Assembly (NCBI GenBank): GCA_036399175.1
Contig: DASWNP010000059.1
Span: forward strand, 62,001 to 126,000
Direction of reading: 5' to 3'
Length of the DNA stretch: 64,000 bases
Origin: DASWNP01 sp036399175
GTDB taxonomy: Bacteria > Acidobacteriota > Blastocatellia > Pyrinomonadales > Pyrinomonadaceae
Shown here: positions 24,901 through 33,622 of the stretch, in pieces
Position numbering within the stretch: position 1 is the first letter of the stretch
How the letters are laid out: the number at the start of each line of letters is the position of its first letter
The notes under the pieces: model-generated
Seen by the model: the letters and a program-made list of their open reading frames with translations, nothing else
The model's database searches: none
Told to the model about the DNA's origin: nothing
Position numbers and translations under genes: made by a program

Positions 24901-25116
24901 AAGCGCGCCCTGCGGCTGCTGCACGACCAACTGAAGGAGGGCACGGCGCGCATCGTCAACGTCGTGCACGACGAGATAGTGGTCGAGGCCGACGCCGCAG
25001 ATGCCGAGTCGATTGCCAGGACGGTCGAAGATGCGATGTGCGCGGCGGGCGAAGAGTACGTCAAAAAAGTGCCTGTCAAGGTCGAAACCGAAGTCGCCGA
25101 CGAGTGGGTGAAGTAA
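21997..25116 (+). CDS. polA: DNA polymerase I (3'-5' exonuclease + polymerase, no 5' nuclease), intein-containing
   Basis: 1039 residues before splicing, 599 after, the size of Klenow fragment. The exonuclease domain has VGFDTETTSLDP (Exo I), KIAHNAKFDAKW (Exo II) and YAARDAAVML (Exo III). The polymerase domain has motif A DYSQIELRILADYTGD, motif B QRDFAKRLNFGVVYGIG and motif C VVHDEIVVEA. There is no N-terminal 5'-nuclease domain. Residues 347-786 are an intein inserted in TGRMS/CTNPNIQQVP, next to the active site. The ATG at 21997 begins the exonuclease domain; an ATG at 21859 would overlap the MFS gene. No strong Shine-Dalgarno is seen. Confidence 0.95.
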   Translation: MQPFNYRLVTNAEDLPAAIEDLKPHAAVGFDTETTSLDPYAGRMRLVQLAAPDGFTYIFDLKRLDPSGFERGHSREAESLAPLRRLLAAPRPVKIAHNAKFDAKWTKHYLGVELGGLFDTLLASQLVSAGDSEDRHGLQLVAERYLGETLDKAAQLSDWSGELSEGQLEYAARDAAVMLPLREKLIERLKADDLVRCASLEFDCVVPVAQIELTGIYLDKERWREQLAVVNKERAALAEELQTMLAEESPQQSFFGPTRLDINLDSHVQLTKALKRLGIEVPDSTRNWKLQPLADKHIEVKKLLEYRHVQKALTSYGENILEEISPHTGRIHANFHQIGAPTGRMSCLAGDTLVFTPQGFKRMDSVTEGDRVKTSYGFKKVEKAWMNGVRQLFSVRLRDGRTIRATADHRFLTGQADTWRQLGELRPGDALFVSLKSSDFEPDAPPHPLNISLPEVRARKTVQLPRCLSPELCELMGLIMADGFLGRRHERPVKRRRLSGTPAVYDRIYLAFDWQDEELIERIVAYSRDLFGQPFVEVKSRTCRVYQLASTHLAQFFAALGLEGNAHTKAVPEIIMRASSAYQAAFLRGLFEGDGYRMGSSIGLTSVNRHLLAQVQLLLSNLGIYSIIHQRADESGFAGSIRFDLKIYKKSDMARFLRAIGFITSRKNRPFNPTAQTTDGISTPFIIPGSSLYREAIAAGTTQASREGIKPFTTFYKRAHIKEESVKKLVGRFGLLPSLKPVLDYLDLKLRPVEIDSITPDGIEEVYDISVEDVHEFIANGIVVHNCTNPNIQQVPHSVEYRRCFRAPEGRKLLISDYSQIELRILADYTGDKGFIEAFNSGADLHRVTAAQIFNSPLEAVTKEQRDFAKRLNFGVVYGIGAQRFSMMTGLSLAEAEDILRRYFATYRGLDHWLRAAAQQAIRERTAPRTVAGRLARFNFDPADKQAVSLAQRNGKNSPIQGSSADIIKRALRLLHDQLKEGTARIVNVVHDEIVVEADAADAESIARTVEDAMCAAGEEYVKKVPVKVETEVADEWVK
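23035..24354 (+). mobile_element. Intein with LAGLIDADG homing endonuclease in polA
   Basis: 440 residues, a complete class 1 intein. Cys1 starts block A (CLAGDTLVFTPQGFKRMDSV) and block B is TIRATADHRFLTG with TxxH. The C-terminal splice block is YDISVEDVHEFIANGIVVHN, ending His-Asn before Cys+1 of the extein. The middle holds a two-motif LAGLIDADG (DOD) endonuclease: LCELMGLIMADGFLG and AFLRGLFEGDGYRMG, both with the acidic residue, so it looks active. It sits at a codon junction deep in the most conserved polymerase region, a typical intein site. Confidence 0.95.
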
Positions 25117-25558
25117 GGTGAAGCGCTGTTGGATTATGCATTGACGCAGATTTTTTTGCGGAGAATAAAATGCGTGCTCTGATGCTGTTCTGTTACTGGA
25201 AGACAAAAGCGCACCCTGCACAGTTGATTTTAGAGTAATCTCATAACTTCAAAGGCGAAAATTCATGCACTTATCTGACATTACGCTGCCTGATAGTCCA
25301 AGCTTAGGTGTCGCCCGATTGCGGAAACGCGCTTTCTTTCAAAGCGGAAATGTGGAAGGTTCATTCAGAGATTTCCGATGCTATAACAGTTGATAGAAGC
25401 GGCTGGTTTCAACTATTGCATGGGGAATCATTTTAAGGGCGGTTATCCCTTAGTTGATATTGTTTGGGGTAATAGCGTTGTTTATATTCGTTGGCGTGGG
25501 CGGTGCGGCTCTCGGCAATAGATAGCTTTAATCTCATGATCTTGAAAGGAGCCCTCAT
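25117..25558 (+). other. 442-bp AT-rich gap with possible gene remnants
   Basis: Base composition drops here compared with polA. Short open stretches occur in different frames, such as one starting ATG at 25264 (MHLSDITLPDSPSLGVARLR) and one near 25347 (MWKVHSEISDAITVDRSGWF). A further frame reads GGYPLVDIVWGNSVVYIRW. They look like pieces of one decayed gene broken by frameshifts, but I recognise no family. AAGGAG near 25550 belongs to the next gene. Confidence 0.4.
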
Positions 25559-26440
25559 ATGCCTAGTACTCCGCATCTGTTCGGCGGTGATTGGACTTCT
25601 GAAAAGCTAGAGCGTGTTCGTAAATACCTTGTGGCTTATGCCACAATAATGAACAGGCAAAAATTCCGCTTCGCTTACGTTGACGCTTTTGCGGGTACGG
25701 GTTACCGCACAACTGCAAGAGTCCAAGCTTCATCAAGCATCCTATCTCCCGAATTGCTGGAAGATGAACCTCAAGAGTTTCTCGACGGCTCTGCCCGCAT
25801 CGCTCTGCAAGTGAGGCCAAGATTTCATAAGTACATCTTCATTGAGCAATCCTCAAAGCGATTTGCCGAGTTAGAAAAACTAAAGTTGGAATTTCCCGAA
25901 CTTGCAGAGGACATACTCTTGGAAAATACCGATGCTAACAGTTACCTGAAAGACTTATGCCTGAATCGTAACTGGAAGACTCGTCGCGCTGTACTTTTTC
26001 TCGACCCTTACGGGATGCAGGTTACATGGGATGTCATCGAAGCAATCGCTAGCACGAGGGCTATCGACTTATGGATATTATTCCCACACGGTGTCGCCGT
26101 TAATCGAATGATGACAAAAGATGGTAAAATAAATGCCGCATGGCGGCGAAAACTTAATATGATATTTGGTGAGACGGCTTGGTTTAATGAGTTTTACCAA
26201 GTCCGAACGGAGACAGACCTTTTCGGAGCTAAAACTTCATTGGAAAAGGTCGGCAACTTACATTCCATTGGTCAGTACTTCGTTAAGCGCCTTAAGACGG
26301 TTTTTGCTGGCGTCGTTGAGAATCCCCGCCCGTTATATAACTCTCGAAACATTCCGCTATACTTACTTTGCTTTGCATCAGGTAATCCCAAAGGCGCTCC
26401 GACAGCAATCAAAATCGCTGAGGACATTTTGATGAGATAG
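25559..26440 (+). CDS. tcmP: Three-Cys-motif partner protein TcmP
   Basis: 293 residues. It opens with HLFGGDWTSEKLERVRKYLVAY, then FRFAYVDAFAGTGY (a methyltransferase-like nucleotide loop), YIFIEQSSKRFAELEKLK and AVLFLDPYGMQVTWDVIEAI, the signature set of TcmP (TIGR04474). The family is named for constant pairing with Gp37/Gp68-type proteins that carry a three-cysteine motif, here the next gene, 4 nt downstream. The Rossmann-like core suggests a SAM- or nucleotide-binding enzyme; the true role is unknown. AAGGAG precedes the ATG. It is markedly more AT-rich than its neighbours, a sign of transfer. Confidence 0.9.
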   Translation: MPSTPHLFGGDWTSEKLERVRKYLVAYATIMNRQKFRFAYVDAFAGTGYRTTARVQASSSILSPELLEDEPQEFLDGSARIALQVRPRFHKYIFIEQSSKRFAELEKLKLEFPELAEDILLENTDANSYLKDLCLNRNWKTRRAVLFLDPYGMQVTWDVIEAIASTRAIDLWILFPHGVAVNRMMTKDGKINAAWRRKLNMIFGETAWFNEFYQVRTETDLFGAKTSLEKVGNLHSIGQYFVKRLKTVFAGVVENPRPLYNSRNIPLYLLCFASGNPKGAPTAIKIAEDILMR

Positions 26441-26444
26441 AAGT

Positions 26445-27164
26445 ATGGGAAGCAAATCAACAATTGAATGGACAGAGGCGACGTGGAATCCAGTTACGGG
26501 CTGTACGAAAATTAGTCCTGGCTGTGACCATTGCTATGCCGAGCGACTGGCTATGCGCTTGCAGGCGATGGGTCAGCCCAATTATGCGAACGGCTTCAAT
26601 ATCACCATTCAAGAGCATATGCTAAGACTGCCGCTCAAGTGGAAGACGCCGCAGGTAATATTCGTTAATTCCATGAGCGACCTATTTCATAAAGATGTGC
26701 CGACGGAATACATTCAAAAAGTGTTCGATGTGATGAGGCAAGCTGAACAGCACCGCTTCCAAGTACTTACTAAAAGGTCTATGAGACTCACACGGTTAAG
26801 CTCCGAACTAGATTGGCCTGACAACGTGTGGATGGGTGTGAGCGTAGAGAACAAAGACTACACCTTTAGGATAGAGCATCTGCGTCAGACGGGGGCGCGT
26901 ATTAAGTTTCTGTCCCTTGAGCCTTTGCTCGGCGCACTACCAGCGCTCAATCTTGATGGCATTGACTGGGTGATAGTTGGGGGTGAGTCGGGGCCGGGTG
27001 CTCGCGTGATGCGACCCGAATGGGTGCTAGACATCCGCGACCAATGCTTGGCTGCTCACGTCCCTTTCTTCTTCAAACAGTGGGGCGGCACGAACAAAAA
27101 GAAATCAGGCAGGGTTCTCGTTGATAGAACATGGGATGAAATGCCTAGCCTAGTAGCTGCATAA
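26445..27164 (+). CDS. Phage Gp37/Gp68 family (DUF5131) three-Cys-motif protein
   Basis: 239 residues. The N-terminus IEWTEATWNPVTGCTKISPG and CDHCYAERLAMRL has Cys20, Cys27 and Cys30 (C-x6-C-x2-C), resembling a radical-SAM-like metal site. IFVNSMSDLFHKDVP, QVLTKRSMRL, WMGVSVENKDY, KFLSLEPLLG and VIVGGESGPGARVM complete the Gp37/Gp68 (PF07505/DUF5131) pattern. Members are found in phages and mobile islands. A radical SAM-type reaction is inferred from the fold only. It is translationally close to tcmP and shares its low GC, so the two moved together. Confidence 0.92.
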   Translation: MGSKSTIEWTEATWNPVTGCTKISPGCDHCYAERLAMRLQAMGQPNYANGFNITIQEHMLRLPLKWKTPQVIFVNSMSDLFHKDVPTEYIQKVFDVMRQAEQHRFQVLTKRSMRLTRLSSELDWPDNVWMGVSVENKDYTFRIEHLRQTGARIKFLSLEPLLGALPALNLDGIDWVIVGGESGPGARVMRPEWVLDIRDQCLAAHVPFFFKQWGGTNKKKSGRVLVDRTWDEMPSLVAA

Positions 27165-27259
27165 AAGACGCCTTCATACCCTTGCCGCGAAGTGCAAAAT
27201 GCTCAGAAGATAAAGCCCCGTAAGCTTACCGCTCTCCATCCTTCTTTAAGTTGGTTCAA

Positions 27260-28843
27260 TTAGTCCTTCACGTCGGACACATTAATGTTTGATGGCGACT
27301 TTAAGCTTGAAGGCGATCTGGCTTGTCTGCGCCAGAGCAGGTAGACGGGGATGCCTGTGAGGACGAGGAGATAGCCGATGCCGGAGGTGGAGGGGGCGAG
27401 ATAGGCGAGGTCGAGGACGAGGAGCAGGGCGAGGATGATGTAGACGAGGGGGACGAGGGGGTAGCCCCATGTGCGGTAGGGGCGCGGGAGGTGCGGGGCT
27501 TTGCGGCGCAGGATGATGACGCTGCCGACCATCAGGGCGTAGAAGACGAGGTCGGCTGAGATGATGTATTGGAGCAGTTGGGTGTAGACATCGCCGTAGG
27601 TGTAGGCGACTGCGCCGGTCGTCGGGTCGATGCGCTCGGCGACGGTGCGCGGGAGCGTCAGGAGCGATGCCCAGAGCCCTTGCGCGACGAGGGCGAAGGC
27701 GGGGACGTGGCGGGAGTTGACGCGCCCGACGCGGTCGAAGAAGAGACCGTCGCGCGCCATCGCGTAGTAGATGCGCGCCCCGGCGAGGATGAGCCCGTTG
27801 TTGCAGCCGAAGGTGGAAATCATAATGGCGACGGCCATCAGGATTGTTCCCGGCGCGCCGAAGATGGCCTGCATTGCGGCGGTGGCGACGCGGTTCTGCG
27901 GCGCGTTCTGAATCGAAGCGAGCGGCAGCGTGATGACGTAGACGAGATTGGCGAGCAGGTAGAGCGCGACGACGGCGACGCAGCCGACGAGCAGAGCGCG
28001 CGGCAGGTTGCGTCCGGGGTCGCGTATCTCGCTGCCCGTAAAAGTCACGTTGTTCCATGCCGACTGCGCGAAGAGCGGCCCGACCATCGCGCGCCCCAGA
28101 AGCATCACGAGCGCGAGCCCGCCTGCAACGCTCAAGCCCGGCTGCGCCGCCTGCGGACTCCAGCCGTTCTCCCACGAGTTCCACCATGACGAACTGAAAG
28201 CGGCGCTGCCTTCTTTCCAGCCGAGCGCGAGGCCGACGGCGATGAGGCCGAAGAGCGCCGCCGTCTTAGTGAAGGTAAAGGTGTTCTGAATGAGCTTGCC
28301 GGTTTTGAGCCCGCGCGTGTTCGTGTAGGTCAGAAACAGAATCAGGAGAACGGCGACGAGCTGCTGCGTCGAAAGACTGAGAGCATAGCGACTGCCGAAG
28401 ACGTGTACGGGCTCGACGAGGTAGCTCGTCGCCGAGACTTTATCCGTGAGCACGCCCATAAAGTTGGCGAAGGCGATGGCGACTGCCGCAATCGTGCCGG
28501 TCTGAATCACGATGAAGAGCGACCAGCCGAAGAGAAACCCTGTCGCCGACCCGTAGGCTTCGCGCAGGAAGACGTACTGCCCGCCCGCCCTCGGCATCAT
28601 CGCCGCCAGCTCCGCGCAGCACAGCGCGCCCGTCAAAGTCAGCACGCCCGCCAGCGCCCACGCCACGAGCAGCCACCCCGGCGCGCCCACCAGCCTCGAA
28701 GATTCGGCCGACGTAATGAAGATGCCCGAGCCAATCATTGAGCCGACGACAATCATCGTCGCATCGAGCAGCCCGAGCCCGCGCTGCAAGTGGTCGCCCG
28801 GCGCGGCGGTCTTGTCTTCTACGGTCTTGTCTTCTTTTGTCAT
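27260..28843 (-). CDS. APC-superfamily amino acid permease
   Basis: 527 residues, 12 or so membrane helices. The first helix has LLDATMIVVGSMIGSGIFITSAESS, the GSGIF substrate loop of APC carriers. CCAELAAMMPRAGGQYVFLREAYG is the conserved TM2-3 loop. TYTNTRGLKTGKLIQNTFTFTK and NNVTFTGSEIRDPGRNLPRAL also fit the LAT-like/basic amino acid group. The ATG at 28843 is preferred; an in-frame TTG at 28885 would add residues with no homology. No Shine-Dalgarno is evident. Substrate unknown. Confidence 0.9.
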   Translation of the reverse strand: MTKEDKTVEDKTAAPGDHLQRGLGLLDATMIVVGSMIGSGIFITSAESSRLVGAPGWLLVAWALAGVLTLTGALCCAELAAMMPRAGGQYVFLREAYGSATGFLFGWSLFIVIQTGTIAAVAIAFANFMGVLTDKVSATSYLVEPVHVFGSRYALSLSTQQLVAVLLILFLTYTNTRGLKTGKLIQNTFTFTKTAALFGLIAVGLALGWKEGSAAFSSSWWNSWENGWSPQAAQPGLSVAGGLALVMLLGRAMVGPLFAQSAWNNVTFTGSEIRDPGRNLPRALLVGCVAVVALYLLANLVYVITLPLASIQNAPQNRVATAAMQAIFGAPGTILMAVAIMISTFGCNNGLILAGARIYYAMARDGLFFDRVGRVNSRHVPAFALVAQGLWASLLTLPRTVAERIDPTTGAVAYTYGDVYTQLLQYIISADLVFYALMVGSVIILRRKAPHLPRPYRTWGYPLVPLVYIILALLLVLDLAYLAPSTSGIGYLLVLTGIPVYLLWRRQARSPSSLKSPSNINVSDVKD

Positions 28844-29004
28844 AGGCGTCAGTTTCGTTGCGGCGGGAGGGTAAAAGATTCGCAATCTTATCGCCTCCGG
28901 TTGGAGGCGTATGGTGGTCTGCGTCGCCGCAGGTTGTCAAGAACTTCTCACCTGACGCAAGGGATGCTTGAGACATTCGGACGGTCGGGGGCGGAAGCGT
29001 GAAG

Positions 29005-29048
29005 CGACGCAGGCGCAGGACGCAAACACTTGTCCTGCGCCTGCGTCG
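29005..29048 (-). terminator. Long perfect hairpin after the 29057 gene
   Basis: A 16- to 17-bp perfect stem (GACGCAGGCGCAGGAC and its inverse) with a 10-nt loop begins 9 nt beyond the stop of the 29057 gene. It has no heptamer periodicity and no T tract. Likely transcript-end protection or termination. Confidence 0.6.
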
Positions 29049-29056
29049 TCGAGGTG

Positions 29057-29611
29057 TTATTTCTTCGAGCCCTTCTTCGAGCCCTTTTGAGCACTTTGCG
29101 CAGTGGTTGGTACGGACACGCTTCCGTCATAGACGCCGACGAAGACGTACATCCCGCCGCCCATGCCGAAAATATAGAAAGGCTGCTCGTTGCCCGGATA
29201 CAAAGGCCATCGCAGAGTGACCGCGCCGTAGGGCTGAGTGTAGCCCGCCTGCTTCAACAACTGGTCGGCCTGGACGATGTCCATTTTAATCGGCCAGGGG
29301 ATAACTATATCTTCCAGCCAGGGGGAAGAGTAATACTCGACCGGGTAAAACTCGCCCCACGTCCGACTACGAATCATGGCCGTCCCGCCGTCTGCCGTCC
29401 TGAAGACAAAACGCCACTGGCTGACCTGCCTGACATCCGTCGTCGGCCCCATCGGAGAGACGCCGTCGCCCTCATAAAGCTGTGAGCCGGGGTATTTCTG
29501 ATTCACGAGGCGGACGGCGATATTAGCCATGCCGAGAAAGCTCAAAGTCAGTCCGGGCGCACCGCTCGCGGAATCGCCGCGCTTTCCGGCTTTTTCGTTA
29601 ACCTCTGCCAT
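29057..29611 (-). CDS. Unrecognised soluble protein with lysine-rich tail
   Basis: 184 residues, no signal peptide. The body (LSFLGMANIAVRLVNQKY, GGTAMIRSRTWGEFYPVEYY, MDIVQADQLLKQAGYTQPYG, FYIFGMGGGMYVFVGVYDG) looks like a compact alpha/beta or beta-rich domain with an unusual number of aromatic residues. The end is KGSKKGSKK, a duplicated basic tail. AAAGGAG 10 nt before the ATG supports the start. Single gene ended by a strong hairpin at 29005. Function unknown. Confidence 0.7.
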   Translation of the reverse strand: MAEVNEKAGKRGDSASGAPGLTLSFLGMANIAVRLVNQKYPGSQLYEGDGVSPMGPTTDVRQVSQWRFVFRTADGGTAMIRSRTWGEFYPVEYYSSPWLEDIVIPWPIKMDIVQADQLLKQAGYTQPYGAVTLRWPLYPGNEQPFYIFGMGGGMYVFVGVYDGSVSVPTTAQSAQKGSKKGSKK

Positions 29612-29837
29612 ATTAGTTTGCTCCTTTACTTGAGAGTTGAGGTGAGACCGACGACGGTAAGGCTATCGTCAGCAGAAGTGTGGGAGCGAGATGCGGGAAC
29701 AGTATTCTCGTTGACCGACGCAAGTCAACGAAATCCTGCAAAAAATTTTGCGGAGGAAGAGAACAGACCTTCCTGCTATTACTTTCGACTTGTTAGAAGG
29801 CGGCAAGCAAGAAGGAACGACCTGCTCAAAGATTCGC

Positions 29838-30764
29838 TCAGAGCCGCGCCATGATGCTGATGAGGTATTCGTCGGCGCGCTGACGGATTATCTCGGCGTC
29901 GAGATGTCGGATGCCGAAGTCGAGCCAGCCGGGATAGACGCCGGGAGGGCCGGGCAGGAATTCGGTGGCGGCCAGCAAATCCCAGAAGGGATGATAGTCG
30001 AAGCGCGAAGCGGCGAGAGCGCAGTAGTCTTCGAGGAACCGGTCGGCGGCGGCGAGGCCGTAGAGCTGCACGAGATTCTGGCGGCACCACGCCACGTCGA
30101 AGCCAGCCGGGCCGCGACAGGCGTTGACCCAATCGACGAGCCCCGATACGCGCTCGTGTTGCCAGAGCACGTTGTTCGGATGATAGTCGCGGTGAATGAA
30201 ACAGAAGCGCGACTGCGGCCAGCGCCCGTTCGCCGCCTCGATCGCTCGCTCCCAAAGCTCCGGCACGCTCGACCAGCGCGGCGGCTCAAGACTGGAAACG
30301 TCAAGGTAATGGTAGAAGCGCCAACGGTAGTCTTCCGCTTCGACCTCGTGGACGCGCACGGCAGTCTCGGCCAGTCCGCGCAGCCAGCCCGCGAAGTCAT
30401 CCGGCTGCAATTCGACCGAGCCGGGCAGGAAAGTCGTCAAAGTTGTAGGGACGCCGCATTCGTCGCCCTGTTCGTCGAAGGCGATGAGTTCGGGCGTCGG
30501 CAGCTCAAGTGCGCGCGCCTGTTTGAGATTCGACGCTTCATGCAAGGCTAAATCCGGCTCAAGCTTGAGCCACTCGGCGTCGAAGAATTGACGCAGGACG
30601 AGTTCGACCGTGCGCTCTCGCTCTTGGGCCTCGATTTTGTGCAGCACCGAGGAGGTCGCCCCCGCCATCCGACGCACGCTCTTTATCTTCGCCCCCGACG
30701 CCCGAGCCGCCCACAGCAGCGTCTCTGCGGAGGGCTCGAAGCCCGGCTCTGACGAAGACGACAT
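29838..30764 (-). CDS. Aminoglycoside phosphotransferase (APH)-family kinase
   Basis: 308 residues with the protein-kinase-like APH fold. N-lobe: LLWAARASGAKIKSVRRMAG and LVLRQFF. The catalytic loop is CFIHRDYHPNNVLW, with His191 and the base Asp193. The metal-binding motif is SGLVDWVNACRGPAGFDVAW with Asp211. APH-fold enzymes phosphorylate aminoglycosides, macrolides, choline, homoserine and other small molecules, so antibiotic resistance cannot be assumed. The start is at 30764 without a clear Shine-Dalgarno. Confidence 0.88.
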   Translation of the reverse strand: MSSSSEPGFEPSAETLLWAARASGAKIKSVRRMAGATSSVLHKIEAQERERTVELVLRQFFDAEWLKLEPDLALHEASNLKQARALELPTPELIAFDEQGDECGVPTTLTTFLPGSVELQPDDFAGWLRGLAETAVRVHEVEAEDYRWRFYHYLDVSSLEPPRWSSVPELWERAIEAANGRWPQSRFCFIHRDYHPNNVLWQHERVSGLVDWVNACRGPAGFDVAWCRQNLVQLYGLAAADRFLEDYCALAASRFDYHPFWDLLAATEFLPGPPGVYPGWLDFGIRHLDAEIIRQRADEYLISIMARL

Positions 30765-30840
30765 CGCAGCTCAAAATACTCGTCGGCAGCACAGGGAAGT
30801 GAAAGTGCAGCCGACGACCTTCTCCGGCTTTAAGAGTTCA

Positions 30841-31356
30841 TTACGACTTTCGCCTGCGTCGGGATGGCCTGTCGGAGATGAGAGGGAACGTGCCGTCGCG
30901 TCTGGTCAGATTGTAGGTACGTCGCAGCAGCCCGTAGCCGTAGGTTTCGGCCTTAGCCTCAAGGACAGCCACGCTTGCGTCCAGCTTCTTGATTCTCATC
31001 TCGGTGTCGTGCCAGCGCGGCGTCGGGATGAAATCTATCACCTTCTCCACCGCAGACAACGATTCGTCTACGATGAAGAGTCCGAACAACTCATCCTCGA
31101 AACTGCCTTTGAAGTGGCGATCGGCGCGGATGCCCCAGCCGAGGACGAGATACTTAGGCTTCTCAAACATCGCCGGACGCACGTCCACGATTTTAACGTG
31201 GGCTATCTGAGGATTGCGTCGCCGAAACTCCGCCTTGAGATTGACGAGAATCGAGCAGCCGCCTTCAGCCCCCACACCTGTCGGCGCTTTCAAAGGAGCA
31301 TCCTGTCCGTCCACCCAGAAAAACATTGCGAGCAGGAGTGTCAGAGTTCTAAACAT
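30841..31356 (-). CDS. Exported protein of unknown function
   Basis: 171 residues. Signal peptide MFRTLTLLLAMFFWVDGQDAP, then a core with ILVNLKAEFRRRNPQIAHVKIVDV, YLVLGWGIRADRHFKGSFED and FIVDESLSAVEKVIDFIPTPR. The core appears alpha/beta, with alternating hydrophobic strands, and the C-terminus is very basic (SRRRRKS). GGAG 8 nt before the ATG at 31356 supports this start over a longer frame from 31392. The upstream membrane gene ends 36 nt away on the same strand, so they may be co-transcribed. I recognise no family. Confidence 0.68.
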   Translation of the reverse strand: MFRTLTLLLAMFFWVDGQDAPLKAPTGVGAEGGCSILVNLKAEFRRRNPQIAHVKIVDVRPAMFEKPKYLVLGWGIRADRHFKGSFEDELFGLFIVDESLSAVEKVIDFIPTPRWHDTEMRIKKLDASVAVLEAKAETYGYGLLRRTYNLTRRDGTFPLISDRPSRRRRKS

Positions 31357-31392
31357 CGTTTCTCCGGTAAGGCTGAGCCGAAATCTCGCCAA

Positions 31393-31800
31393 TCAGGTCG
31401 GCTCTCCGAGACGCCGCCTGACCGTCGGAATCGCAAGGACAATCAGGAGCAACGCCGGGGCAAACACGAGCGGCGCGTCAATCAGCCAATGAGCGCCGGG
31501 CAGACGCCCCGTGAGAATCTCGAAGAGATGAATCAGAGCGTGCCCTGCGAAGAACAACGTCAGACCCGCGTGCACGGGACGACTGCGCGCAAGGTTCTTC
31601 GCGCACCAGCCGAAGCCGACCGCCGCGACCGTGTAGGCCATGCCGATGTCGCGCACGAAATGCGGGTTGAAGTGTCCCGTGTGCGGAATGGCCGCCGGAA
31701 AATCCGTGTACCACGACAAAGGAAAGAAGAGCATCCACGCGCCGTTCGAGAGGCTGAGGACGAAACCCACGATGTAGAAGAGCTTTAACATGGTGTTCAT
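31393..31800 (-). CDS. Small four-helix membrane protein
   Basis: 135 residues with four hydrophobic segments: LFYIVGFVLSLSNGAWMLFF, IGMAYTVAAVGFGWCA, GLTLFFAGHALIHLFEILTG and APLVFAPALLLIVLAI. HFVRDIGMAY and GHALIHLFE are conserved-looking polar patches, a DoxX/DUF4345-like arrangement, but I cannot assign a family. It precedes the exported-protein gene on the same strand. The true start may be the ATG at 31800 or 31791. Confidence 0.65.
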   Translation of the reverse strand: MNTMLKLFYIVGFVLSLSNGAWMLFFPLSWYTDFPAAIPHTGHFNPHFVRDIGMAYTVAAVGFGWCAKNLARSRPVHAGLTLFFAGHALIHLFEILTGRLPGAHWLIDAPLVFAPALLLIVLAIPTVRRRLGEPT

Positions 31801-31905
31801 TCAGGCGCTCAAGCCGCAGGGCAGAAGCTTGAGACTTGCCGCGAGCACGCGGTCGGCTCGCGTCGGGCGCGGCGATTATAGCGCACCTCTCGATTGAGCA
31901 GGTGC

Positions 31906-31935
31906 TTGACAGCCGAGCGAGCGCTCACCTACTCT
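31906..31935 (+). promoter_or_regulatory. Sigma-70 promoter of the polysaccharide locus
   Basis: TTGACA (31906-31911), 18-nt spacer, TACTCT (31930-31935). A perfect -35 box upstream of the dehydrogenase gene, predicting a leader of about 75 nt. Confidence 0.55.
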
Positions 31936-32015
31936 TAATCAGTTGCGGGCGCGCCTTTGGCTGTGCGTCTCCTTCCGTTGCTGACTTGAAATCACCACTC
32001 AAAAACAATTCCGGT

Positions 32016-33335
<1,320 letters not shown>

Positions 33336-33353
<18 letters not shown>

Positions 33354-33378
33354 GCAGTCAGCAATCAGCATTCAGCCG
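33336..33378 (+). repeat. Direct repeat, left copy (dehydrogenase 3' end plus heptamers)
   Basis: CGCGTCGTTCGT, then three differing bases, TAAGC, then AGCAATC/AGCATTC heptamers to TCAGCCG. It contains the dehydrogenase stop codon and a single arm of H11-type repeats. The matching copy is at 33892-33941. Confidence 0.8.
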
Positions 33379-33424
33379 CTCAGCTAAATGCCGAACAGGT
33401 AGAAAGTAAGGATAAGCAAAGAAG

Positions 33425-33622
33425 ATGGGCGTGAAAGGCGTGCAGTTCGTGACTGACACCGACGGGCATAAGGTCGCGGTGTTGTTAGACCTGAAGGAAT
33501 GGGGAGAGCTTTGGGAAGACATCTACGACAACATGCTGGCCGACGAGCGCGCCGGTGAGACGAGCATGTCTATCGAAGACTTTGAGGCGGAGTTGAAGGC
33601 TAATGGGCTTTTGAATGAGTAG
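33425..33622 (+). CDS. Antitoxin of a RelE-type module
   Basis: 65 residues. GVQFVTDTDGHKVAVLLDLKEW has the beta-strand start and hydrophobic pattern of small Phd/RelB-like antitoxins. The acidic C-terminus (SIEDFEAELKANGLLNE) is typical of the part that wraps the toxin. It overlaps the toxin gene by 8 nt, the usual translational coupling. The pair should repress its own promoter. AAGGA lies upstream of the ATG. The pair is flanked by direct repeats. Confidence 0.82.
   Translation: MGVKGVQFVTDTDGHKVAVLLDLKEWGELWEDIYDNMLADERAGETSMSIEDFEAELKANGLLNE

Noticed and set aside
29838..30764. Calling the APH-fold protein an aminoglycoside resistance gene
   Set aside because: The fold also serves choline, homoserine and other kinases; nothing nearby suggests a resistance island.
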